A stretch of 55,586 nt of DNA from Phytoactinopolyspora halophila (lineage in GTDB: Bacteria; Actinomycetota; Actinomycetes; Jiangellales; Jiangellaceae): assembly GCF_003287285.1 (NCBI RefSeq), contig NZ_QMIG01000027.1, positions 1 to 55,586 of the forward strand, in the 5' to 3' direction. Within the stretch, counting starts at the first letter, position 1. Each line of letters starts with the position of its first letter. Shown piece after piece: positions 9,501 through 17,595 of the stretch. The notes under the pieces are model-generated. The model was not told the origin of the DNA, did not search any database, and saw nothing but the letters and a program-made list of their open reading frames with translations. The position numbers were made by a program, and so were the translations under genes.

Positions 9501-9888
9501 GAATTCCGGCCTCCATAGCTGCGGCGACGGCACGCGACTTGTTGCCCGTGAGCTCCAGGATCTCCGCGGTAGGGCCGACGAATGTCAGGCCTGCCCGCTC
9601 ACATGCCCGTGCCAGCTGCGGGTTCTCGGACAGGAACCCGTATCCGGGATACACCGCGTCAGCTCCGGCCCGGACGGCGACATCGACGATCTCCTCCACC
9701 GACAGGTATGCCCGGACCGGATGGCCACGCTCACCGATCTCGTACGCTTCGTCGGCCTTGAGCCGGTGCAGCGAATTGCGATCCTCATGCGGGAACACCG
9801 CGACGGTGCCCAGTCCCAGCTCGTATCCGGCGCGCAAGGCGCGGATCGCGATCTCACCTCGGTTGGCGACGAGCACCTTGCCAAACAT
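6514..9888 (-). CDS. pyc: Pyruvate carboxylase
   Basis: A 1124-residue single-chain, biotin-dependent enzyme that makes oxaloacetate from pyruvate, bicarbonate and ATP. Order of domains: biotin carboxylase (residues 1-450; MFGKVLVANRGEIA, the Gly-rich GGGGRGMR loop, EMNPRIQVEHTVTE), carboxyltransferase (about 530-800; DTTFRDAHQSLLATR, metal-binding HIHTHDT), the conserved PYC domain, and the biotinyl domain with EAMKME, whose Lys carries biotin. The length matches the family. ATG 9888 is chosen because GGAGGT lies 7 bases upstream; the GTG three codons earlier overlaps that site. It is the anaplerotic step feeding the TCA cycle. Confidence 0.97.
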   Translation of the reverse strand: MFGKVLVANRGEIAIRALRAGYELGLGTVAVFPHEDRNSLHRLKADEAYEIGERGHPVRAYLSVEEIVDVAVRAGADAVYPGYGFLSENPQLARACERAGLTFVGPTAEILELTGNKSRAVAAAMEAGIPVLGCSPPSTDVDELVDAADDIGFPVFVKAVAGGGGRGMRQVTERSQLREAIEAASREAESAFGDPTVFLEKAVVNPRHIEVQILADGHGNVMHLYERDCSVQRRHQKVIELAPAPNLDPDIRERICADAVRLAEQIGYVNAGTVEFLLDEQGNHVFIEMNPRIQVEHTVTEEVTDVDLVQSQLRIAAGQSLGELGLAQESIRVRGAALQCRITTEDPANGFRPDTGMISAYRSPGGSGIRLDGGTAFAGAEISAYFDSMLVKLTCRGMDLATAVSRARRAVTEFRLRGVATNIPFLQAVLDDPDFRAGRVTTSFIAERPHLLTARQSADRGTRLLTYLVDTTVNKPNGPRPRVVDPVSKLPPTPDGPAPSGSRQKLAELGPDGFAQWLRSSPTLGLTDTTFRDAHQSLLATRVRTKDMLAVAPVVARTLPQMLSLECWGGATYDVALRFLAEDPWERLAALREAVPNICLQMLLRGRNTVGYTPYPEEVTSAFVDEAASTGIDIFRIFDALNDVGQMRPAIEAVRETGTAVAEVALCYTADLSDPAENLYTLDYYLGLAEQIVDAGAHVLAIKDMAGLLRAPAAARLVKALRSEFDLPVHIHTHDTGGGQLATYLAAIQAGADAVDGAMASMAGTTSQPPLSAIVAATDHSERPTGLDLRAVGELEPYWEIVRKIYAPFEAGLASPTGRVYHHEIPGGQLSNLRTQAVALGLGDKFEEIEEMYAAADRMLGRLVKVTPSSKVVGDLALHLVGAGVKPEDFEADPGRYDIPDSVIGFLRGELGDPPGGWPEPFRTKALEGRAEARGVIELSDEDRDGLRNDRRATLNHLLFPGPTKDFRAHREAYGDTSVLPSKDFFYGLRPGEEHAVDLEPGVRLLIELEAIGEADERGMRTVMATLNGQLRPLQIRDRSVASDLPAVEKADKTNPDHIAAPFSGVVTLTVAEGDTVAAGDTVATVEAMKMEAAITAPKGGTVRRLAITAVQQVEGGDLLVELG

Positions 9889-10028
9889 GCGCAGCACCTC
9901 CCTGCTCCCGGCAGCGGATCAGCGCCCGAGCGACACCGGACGCGGCGAGGCGATGATAACGGTCCGGCGCCGCCCACACCGGAGACGTCCTCGTCGTGGA
10001 CACCAGACGGCATTCGACCAGCCGAGCC

Positions 10029-10103
10029 GAGGTCGGCACGGCCAAGATCGGCACGGCCGAGATCGGAACGATCGAAATCGGCCTCGTCGGGATCGGCGCG
10101 GGC
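10029..10103 (+). repeat. Five 15-bp degenerate tandem repeats upstream of pyc
   Basis: Five 15-base units share the pattern GAGATCGGCACGGCC with a few changes each: 10029-10043, 10044-10058, 10059-10073, 10074-10088 and 10089-10103. They lie in the 230-bp gap between pyc and the next minus-strand gene. Apart from these units I see no clear promoter in the gap. The function is unknown. Confidence 0.6.
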
Positions 10104-10118
10104 GAGAGCTGCCGCTGG

Positions 10119-11003
10119 TCAGCAGAAGATGTCGTCGATCGAGGTGGCCGTCGCCGCCCGCGAGAGCCACGCCTTCAGCTGGTCCAGATCCGTGCATTCG
10201 CTGATCCGCCGCCGGGCATCGTCGGGCACGCCAACACCGCGCGCCGCCAACACCGACAACACCGCGTCCGCCTCGGCCTCAAGCTGGCCCTGTGCCTTTC
10301 CCTCGGCACGGCCCTGGTTGACGTAGCGGCGGACAAAATCACTCTGGTATTCGCGAAGCTTGGTCGTCATCAATGCCTCCAGGTAGTGCCGGGCCGCCTC
10401 GGGCAAGGCGCCGAACACAACATCAGAATACAGGGCCGCGTGCTCGTCATCGACAATCGTGAAGGCACTCGCCACGGCGTCGAGCACCTTGTCACCGTCC
10501 GTTTCGGCACCATGTGCCATCGCCGACATGACCGCCAGCTCAGGGGAGCTTCGGGCCTGCTCGACGTCTGTGACCACCGGCACCCGGTGGGGCCCGAGTA
10601 CCAAGGGACGAAGGATCCACCCCGGATGGCCGAGATCGATGGGCGCACCACACCAATCGGCCGTCGCCGACTCGACGCAGACCACGAGCAGCGTGACAGC
10701 ACAGCGGAGTCGAGCACGCAGCGTCGTGAGGTACACGGGCCAGCTCCACCGTTTGCCCCCGTCCCGGCCGAGCTGAACCTCCACGACGATCGCTTGAACT
10801 GGCTCGTCGCTGGCCTCACAGAGGACGACGACCGCATCGGCCCGGTACTCCGTGGGTGCGAGGTCGGGCAGGTCACCCGGTTCGAGACGGATCTGCCGAT
10901 GGATCGGCACGGAAACGCCAAGGGACTCGCGGAGCAGCTCCACAGTGAGCGACGGCCGACTGCGGAACATCTCGATCAGTGCTTCGTGCATGGCGGATGG
11001 CAT
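10119..11003 (-). CDS. Rpn-like PD-(D/E)XK family protein of unknown role
   Basis: A 294-residue cytoplasmic protein of a type that is common and multi-copy in actinobacteria. Near residues 50-80 it has a PD-(D/E)XK-like core: Asp in EYRADAVVVL, then the conserved E-x-Q in IVVEVQLGRDGGKRWSW, in line with recombination-promoting nuclease (Rpn/transposase_31) relatives. SAMAHG and KLREYQSDFVRRY are the family's middle and C-terminal hallmarks. No ribosome-binding site is visible, but TACTCT lies 6 bases before ATG 11003, which is leaderless geometry. The function is not established; a nuclease role is inferred from the fold only. Confidence 0.65.
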   Translation of the reverse strand: MPSAMHEALIEMFRSRPSLTVELLRESLGVSVPIHRQIRLEPGDLPDLAPTEYRADAVVVLCEASDEPVQAIVVEVQLGRDGGKRWSWPVYLTTLRARLRCAVTLLVVCVESATADWCGAPIDLGHPGWILRPLVLGPHRVPVVTDVEQARSSPELAVMSAMAHGAETDGDKVLDAVASAFTIVDDEHAALYSDVVFGALPEAARHYLEALMTTKLREYQSDFVRRYVNQGRAEGKAQGQLEAEADAVLSVLAARGVGVPDDARRRISECTDLDQLKAWLSRAATATSIDDIFC

Positions 11004-11167
11004 GTGGTGAGAGTACGGCGCGGCACCGACAAAGTTGGATCGAACAAAAGATCGAATAAGAATATGTGAGCAGGAACGATATTTCTATCCCAGACTAGAC
11101 GCCACGCACCACGGGTCCGGTAGCCGGGTAGCTCATCCCGGCGGCCGGGAAAGCTCGCGCCACGCGC

Positions 11168-11383
11168 TCAGCCCTGGATCCGCACGTACCCGTACCGGGG
11201 CTTGAGCCGCGTGTTCAGGTACGCACCTCGGCTCTCGGCAGCCATGAAGCGCCGATACTCGGACGGGGGCACGCCGATGTACTGGTACACCGCGCCCGAG
11301 CGGAACTCGACCTCCAGCGTCCGGCTCGCCGCGTCGTAGCCGACCGAGGCGATCGCCGACGACGAAATCCGCTCCCGCCACAC
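11168..11383 (-). CDS. KTSC domain protein
   Basis: A 71-residue protein made almost wholly of a KTSC domain: SSAIASVGYDAASRTLEVEF, then FRSGAVYQYIGVPPSEY and AYLNTRLKPRYGYVRI. The domain is found alone or fused to lysyl-tRNA synthetases and others, and its role is unknown. GTG 11383 is chosen because AGGGGAG lies 9 bases upstream. The frame stays open for another 120 codons upstream, but that part is low-complexity and runs through the thiC leader, so it is not coding. The Ser of the SSS motif is conserved. Confidence 0.75.
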   Translation of the reverse strand: MWRERISSSAIASVGYDAASRTLEVEFRSGAVYQYIGVPPSEYRRFMAAESRGAYLNTRLKPRYGYVRIQG

Positions 11384-11418
11384 CGTCTCACGCTCCCCTG
11401 TGTGTCTGAGCCGGACGC

Positions 11419-11460
11419 CATGTCCACCATGCTCGCGGACATGTCCAGCATGCTCGCGGA
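11419..11460 (+). repeat. Two 21-bp tandem repeats
   Basis: CATGTCCACCATGCTCGCGGA (11419-11439) is repeated at 11440-11460 with one change. It lies just upstream of the KTSC gene (minus strand) and of the thiC leader (plus strand). No role can be assigned. Confidence 0.55.
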
Positions 11461-11580
11461 TCGGCGGGCGATACCACCGCCGCCGGTCGCGCTTGCCCGC
11501 GGGCGCGGTCACGCCCGGACCCACGGGCACACGAGCCACGTTGCGGCGGGCCCCACTTGTGGCCGCGTGGCGGGCATGGC

Positions 11581-11610
11581 AAGGTGTCAACCACAAAGGT
11601 GTCAAACACA
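11581..11610 (+). promoter_or_regulatory. 15-bp direct repeat ahead of the thiC leader
   Basis: AAGGTGTCAACCACA (11581-11595) and AAGGTGTCAAACACA (11596-11610) are tandem and differ at one base. They end about 6 bp before the riboswitch. On the minus strand each contains TTGACACC. They may be a regulator site or promoter elements for thiC; neither is shown by the sequence alone. Confidence 0.35.
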
Positions 11611-11615
11611 AGTGC

Positions 11616-13386
<1,771 letters not shown>

Positions 13387-13409
13387 ACTGGCTGCTCAAC
13401 CACGCCACT

Positions 13410-13471
13410 TCGATGCCGAGACGTGCGTTTACGGCGGCCTGTCGCGCCATTTCCGCACGTCTGGGCATCGA
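13410..13471 (+). terminator. Bidirectional hairpin between thiC and idi
   Basis: TCGATGCCGAGACGTGCG (13410-13427) pairs with 13454-13471 with a single mismatch, an 18-bp stem around a 26-base loop. It fills most of the gap between the convergent thiC and idi genes. Placement and stem length support an I-shaped (no U-tract) terminator serving both genes. Confidence 0.6.
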
Positions 13472-13482
13472 TGTCGCAACGC

Positions 13483-14082
13483 TCACGCCACAGCGGCCGG
13501 CGGCAGCTCCGCATCGTCGGCCACTGGCCATCCGAGTGGATCGTCACCGAGGCGCCACAATGCCATGACCTGCAACGCGCACCAGGGAGAGACCGACGAC
13601 GGGTCGTCGCCCACCGTTTCACAGAAGTCGAGCCACGGCACCCACGTGTACCGATCTACCTCGTCGGCCGCCGGCACTACCGATGCACCGCCGGACACGA
13701 CGACCCGCCATACCGGGCACATCTCGTGTTCGACGATCCCCGTCTCGGCCATGACTGCCCGGTACCGGAATCGTGGCAGCAAAAGATGTACCTGAGCACG
13801 CTCGACCACGAGTCCCAGCTCGTGCCACATCCGGCGCGCCACTGCGGCACGCATTTCCTCACCGGGCAGCGGGTGCCCGCAGCAGGTGTTGGTCCGTACG
13901 CCCGGCCAGGTGAGCTTGCTCTTCGCCCGCCACGTGACCAGAACCCGCCCCTGCTCATCGAAGGCGTAGCAGGAGAAGGCCAGATGGAGCGGCGTGTCCG
14001 TGTGGTGCACCGACCTCTTGGACATGGTACCCGCTGCATCACCATCTGGACCACACAGCACGACCCGCTCATCACCTGTCAT
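13483..14082 (-). CDS. idi: Isopentenyl-diphosphate delta-isomerase (type I)
   Basis: About 199 residues; interconverts IPP and DMAPP for isoprenoid synthesis. The Nudix-like core is visible: TNTCCGHPLPGEEM with the active-site Cys, then AVARRMWHELGL. EHEMCPVW carries the metal-binding and catalytic Glu, and YTWVPW follows. A metal-dependent Nudix hydrolase fold is expected. ATG 14082 is preferred; an in-frame GTG at 14091 is possible and neither has a clear ribosome-binding site. No isoprenoid genes adjoin it here. Confidence 0.92.
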   Translation of the reverse strand: MTGDERVVLCGPDGDAAGTMSKRSVHHTDTPLHLAFSCYAFDEQGRVLVTWRAKSKLTWPGVRTNTCCGHPLPGEEMRAAVARRMWHELGLVVERAQVHLLLPRFRYRAVMAETGIVEHEMCPVWRVVVSGGASVVPAADEVDRYTWVPWLDFCETVGDDPSSVSPWCALQVMALWRLGDDPLGWPVADDAELPPAAVA

Positions 14083-14268
14083 AATGTCCACTGCTACCCG
14101 ATGGCGAGAATTCTGGAAAGTCCCCCAGTTACGACACCATTTTTCGGCGTGGTGGTCACGTCATAATGATCTCGTCATAGCCGAAATTGCGCACCGGACG
14201 CGACGACTCTTGCGGGTACGATAAAGTAGGAAATCGCGCCGACTGCACGTAGTGAAAGGTAAAACCCG

Positions 14269-16653
14269 GTGAGTTCTGTCGAATATACCAGTCCTGTGGA
14301 TTTCATGTCAATGACGAGCACAGATGATGAAATCGCGACAGAACAAGACACCATCACGGCGATCTACAAACGATTCGACGCATTACGCGAGAAAGCCGAT
14401 CATCGCTTCTCTAGTGCGATTCAGCCGACGCAGGTTTCCACTCCCGGAGGAAAACTCGAGCGTAATATCCGGGCCCAGCATTTCTCCGAACGCGCCGCAC
14501 AGTTGTCCGCCGCCGAACACGGCTTGGTGATCGGGCGCCTCGACCTCGACCACGATGAACACTTCTACATCGGCCGAACCGGGCTGTACAGCGAAGATTA
14601 CGATCCCCTCCTGATCGACTGGCGTGCCCCGGCCGCCACCCCCTTCTACCGTGCCACGCCGATGGAACGCCTCGGCGTACGCCGGCGCCGGCACATCCAT
14701 CTCAAGGGACGCCGTGTTGTCCGGCTGGACGACGACATCCTGGCCATCGACGAGCTCGACGACGACGAGCGGCAGCACCTCACCGGGGAAGCCGCACTGC
14801 TGAGTTCGCTGCAGTCCGCCCGTACCGGGCGCATGGCAGACATCGTGGCGACCATCCAGGCCGAGCAGGACCGGATCATTCGCTCGGAGCTCGACGGCAT
14901 CCTCGTCGTCGAGGGCGGCCCGGGCACCGGCAAGACCGTCGTCGCCCTGCATCGCGCGGCCTACCTGCTGTACACCCACCGCGACCAGCTCGCCAAGAGC
15001 GGTGTGCTCGTCGTCGGCCCGAACGCGACCTTCCTGCGCTACATCGACCAGGTGCTGCCCGGGCTCGGTGAGACCGACGTGGTGCTGGCCTCCATGGGTG
15101 ACCTGTACCCCGGTGTCGAGACCAGCCGCACGGACGCCCCCTTCGCGGCAGCCGTGAAGGGGAGCTTGCGCATGGCCGACGTCCTGGAACAAGCGGTGAC
15201 GCGTCACGAGCGGATACCGCCGGGCAGCCTGAAGGTCACCACCGATCGCGACACGTACCTGCTCGACGAAGAAACGTGCCAGCGCATCCTCGACGAGACC
15301 CGCGAGCGCGCCGAACGCACGCGGCAGCCGCACAACCGGATGCGGCAGTTTGTCGCCAAGAAGGTGCTCAACGAGCTCGTGCGCCAGGAGTACGAACGGC
15401 TCGACTCGGTGCTCGACGGGATCGACATCCCGCTCGAAGCCGACGACGAGGAGGATCGCGACCTCGGCGAGCTCATCGACCAGAACGCCCTGTACCGGGA
15501 ATTTCGCACGTCGCCGTCAGTGCGCGAGGCCCTGGACATCCTGTGGCCCGAGCTCACACCCCAGCGGGTCCTCACCGACCTGTACACGGATCCCGACTTC
15601 CGCGCCGCGGTCACGCCCCAGCTCAGCCAGGCCGAGCGCGACGCATTGCACCGTGCCGACGCCACCGCATGGACGATCTCGGACGTGCCGCTCCTGGATG
15701 AGCTGGCCACCCTCGTCGGCGAGCTCGACGCGACGATCAACCGGGCGGAACGGCGGCGAAGGCAGGCCGAGGCCGCGCGCTCGCAGCACATCGAGGAGCA
15801 GCGCCAGCTGGTGCACGACGCCTACGACGTGGCCATGGACATGGCCATCGACGAAGAGGTCACGATGCCCGTCGACGCGTCCCTCGTGCTGGAGCGCTAC
15901 CACGACGTCGACGATCGCGGTTTCCTCGCCGAACGTGCCCGTCAGGACCGCGAATGGGAGTACGGTCACGTGATCGTCGACGAAGCGCAAGAGCTGTCTC
16001 CCATGGCGTGGCGGCTGCTGGTGCGCCGCTGTCCGAGCCGATCGATGACGGCCGTCGGCGACATCGCGCAGACGGGCGCACCCGACAGTCCCGGATCCTG
16101 GTCCGAGGTGCTCGACCCGGTCGCCCCGGGTCAGTGGCGCCGGGGCCAGCTCACCGTCAATTACCGCACCACCGAACAGATCATGAATGTGGCCGCCGAC
16201 GTCCTCGCCGCCAGCGGCGCCGATGCCGTCGCACCAAGGTCGGTCCGTCCCGACGGCGAGAAGCCGTGGGCCTGGCAGGTGACTGACGACGAGCTGGCGG
16301 ATGCGCTGCCCGGCCTCGTGCGCGAGGAGCGCGTTCACCTCGAGACGGGAACCATGGCTGTCCTGGCGCCACGGTCGCGCATCGACAGCGTGCTCGCCAG
16401 CGTGCGCCACGCCTGTCCCGAGGCGACAACCGGTGACGACGAGAACGTGTTGGACGCGCCGGTCGCCGTCCTGACTCCGGCTCAGGCCAAGGGTCTGGAG
16501 TTCGACGGCACGATCGTCGTGGCTCCGGACGAGATCGTGGCCGGTTCGTCGCGCGGCTACTCCGATCTCTACGTCGCGCTGACCCGGCCGACCCGCCGCC
16601 TCGGCGTCGTCGCCACCGGCCCCCTGCCCGACGGCCTCGCCCACCTCCGCTGA
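14269..16653 (+). CDS. helD: HelD-family RNA polymerase-recycling helicase
   Basis: A 794-residue SF1-type motor ATPase. An N-terminal coiled-coil arm (ITAIYKRFDALREKADHRFS) is followed by YIGRTGLYSEDYDPLLIDWR, Walker A GGPGTGKT (about residue 220) with VVALHRAAYLLY, an inserted clamp domain, DEAQELSPMAWR (motif II), and C-terminal motifs VNYRTTEQI and AQAKGLEFD. HelD frees stalled RNA polymerase from DNA, and some actinobacterial versions protect against rifampicin. The GTG start at 14269 follows GAAAGGT. The last codons and stop lie in palindrome A1. The preceding 177 bp are AT-rich for this genome and probably hold the promoter; no rifamycin-associated element was recognised. Confidence 0.9.
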   Translation: MSSVEYTSPVDFMSMTSTDDEIATEQDTITAIYKRFDALREKADHRFSSAIQPTQVSTPGGKLERNIRAQHFSERAAQLSAAEHGLVIGRLDLDHDEHFYIGRTGLYSEDYDPLLIDWRAPAATPFYRATPMERLGVRRRRHIHLKGRRVVRLDDDILAIDELDDDERQHLTGEAALLSSLQSARTGRMADIVATIQAEQDRIIRSELDGILVVEGGPGTGKTVVALHRAAYLLYTHRDQLAKSGVLVVGPNATFLRYIDQVLPGLGETDVVLASMGDLYPGVETSRTDAPFAAAVKGSLRMADVLEQAVTRHERIPPGSLKVTTDRDTYLLDEETCQRILDETRERAERTRQPHNRMRQFVAKKVLNELVRQEYERLDSVLDGIDIPLEADDEEDRDLGELIDQNALYREFRTSPSVREALDILWPELTPQRVLTDLYTDPDFRAAVTPQLSQAERDALHRADATAWTISDVPLLDELATLVGELDATINRAERRRRQAEAARSQHIEEQRQLVHDAYDVAMDMAIDEEVTMPVDASLVLERYHDVDDRGFLAERARQDREWEYGHVIVDEAQELSPMAWRLLVRRCPSRSMTAVGDIAQTGAPDSPGSWSEVLDPVAPGQWRRGQLTVNYRTTEQIMNVAADVLAASGADAVAPRSVRPDGEKPWAWQVTDDELADALPGLVREERVHLETGTMAVLAPRSRIDSVLASVRHACPEATTGDDENVLDAPVAVLTPAQAKGLEFDGTIVVAPDEIVAGSSRGYSDLYVALTRPTRRLGVVATGPLPDGLAHLR

Positions 16654-16706
16654 TCATGAACACTAGGCGACCACATAGTCCGCCTAGTGTTCATGATCAG
16701 CGGAGG
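16644..16706 (+). terminator. Palindromic element A1 between convergent genes
   Basis: A perfect 26-bp inverted repeat: left arm 16644-16669 (CCTCCGCTGATCATGAACAC, then TAGGCG), right arm 16681-16706, with an 11-base loop between. The helD stop (16651-16653) and the stop of the opposite arginase-fold gene (16697-16699) both lie in the arms, so both proteins end Leu-Arg-stop from the same bases. The core TGATCATGAACACT recurs at 17522, 29453 and 55531. It is well placed to stop transcription from both sides. Confidence 0.8.
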
Positions 16707-17464
16707 TTGCGGGCGGCGGCGAGCGCGTTCTCCAGATAAGGACGGACGCGCTCCGCCGCCTCCTTGCCCTGATTCACGTTCCACGTGCAGGCCAGACCGA
16801 CGGCGGCAACCCGGCCCGTCTCGAGCACCCGGTTGATGGCCGCGAACGTCGCGTCGAGCCCTGGACCACCCGCGACCGGGATAGTCTGGCCGGGAAGCTC
16901 GCTGGGATCAACGACGTCGAGGTCGACGTGCAGATACAGCGGCCCGTCCGGCAATTCTTGCGCGCTCAGCTCGTACACGCCGGATCGTCCGATGGCCGCC
17001 GTGGCCAGGTACTCGACTTCCGGTGGGTCCAGATCACGGGCATCGACCAAGACGGCCCGCTCCTCGGGGACCGCTCGCAGCCCAAGCGGCTCGGCCATCA
17101 GCTCGGGCCGGTACCCGACGAGCATCCGCAGCGGCATCCCGCCGAGGTATCCCGACGACGACGTCTCCAGCGTCTGCACATCGCCGTGCGCGTCGAACCA
17201 GACGATGCCGGGATCCACTCCCTCACGCTGCAATGCCGCCATGACGCCGAATGACGTGGTGCAATCTCCGGACAGGACTATCGGCGTGCCGCCGTCGCGG
17301 GCGTCGGCGGCCACGACGTCGGCGACCCGCCGATACAGGAATGCCATACGCTGCCAGGTGTCGCCCTCGGGCAGATCCACGACGACGGTGGAGTCGATGT
17401 CGAGCGGAACGTCCAGACCAGATAGGTACTCGTCGAGATGATACGGGACAAGAATGCGTGCCAT
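16697..17464 (-). CDS. Arginase/agmatinase-fold (ureohydrolase) protein
   Basis: A 255-residue ureohydrolase-fold protein. Metal-ligand motifs are VWFDAHGDVQTLE (Asp, His, Asp) and HVDLDVVDPSELPG (D-x-D-x-x-D). The first motif, GGDHS in arginases, reads SGDCTTSFG here, so the usual His metal ligand is Cys. The same change is known in other actinobacterial members whose substrates are undefined. It may therefore be an amidinohydrolase with an altered manganese site rather than a true arginase. ATG 17464 begins MARILVPYHLDEY. It lies between palindromes A2 (upstream) and A1 (overlapping its stop), so it is probably transcribed alone. Confidence 0.8.
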   Translation of the reverse strand: MARILVPYHLDEYLSGLDVPLDIDSTVVVDLPEGDTWQRMAFLYRRVADVVAADARDGGTPIVLSGDCTTSFGVMAALQREGVDPGIVWFDAHGDVQTLETSSSGYLGGMPLRMLVGYRPELMAEPLGLRAVPEERAVLVDARDLDPPEVEYLATAAIGRSGVYELSAQELPDGPLYLHVDLDVVDPSELPGQTIPVAGGPGLDATFAAINRVLETGRVAAVGLACTWNVNQGKEAAERVRPYLENALAAARNLR

Positions 17465-17505
17465 GAACTCACGCTAGACCATACTCGCCCGCCTGCGCCT
17501 TCTCG

Positions 17506-17590
17506 CCCGCCCCGCTTTTCCGCTGATCATGAACACTAAGCGACCTATGTAGCCGCTTAGTGTTCATGATCAGCGGAAAAGCGGGGCGGG
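17506..17590 (+). terminator. Palindromic element A2, 37-bp perfect stem
   Basis: Left arm 17506-17542 and right arm 17554-17590 are perfect inverse copies over 37 bp, with an 11-base loop (ACCTATGTAGC). The arms hold the family core TGATCATGAACACTAAGCG, and extend perfectly into a flank (CCCGCCCCGCTTTTCCGC) that other copies lack. It lies 5 bp past the stop of the minus-strand lipoprotein gene, and so works as that gene's terminator if it has that role. Confidence 0.8.
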
Positions 17591-17595
17591 TGGGT

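Noticed and set aside
7585-10326. A 913-codon open frame on the plus strand across pyc
   Set aside because: It is antisense to a complete, well-conserved pyruvate carboxylase. Its peptide is Arg/His/Gly-rich with no domain, as expected from high-GC reverse-frame openness.
16644-17590. Palindromes as integrase attachment sites or insertion-sequence ends
   Set aside because: There is no integrase or transposase gene in the window, no direct target duplications were seen, and the elements occur at normal gene ends with no cargo.
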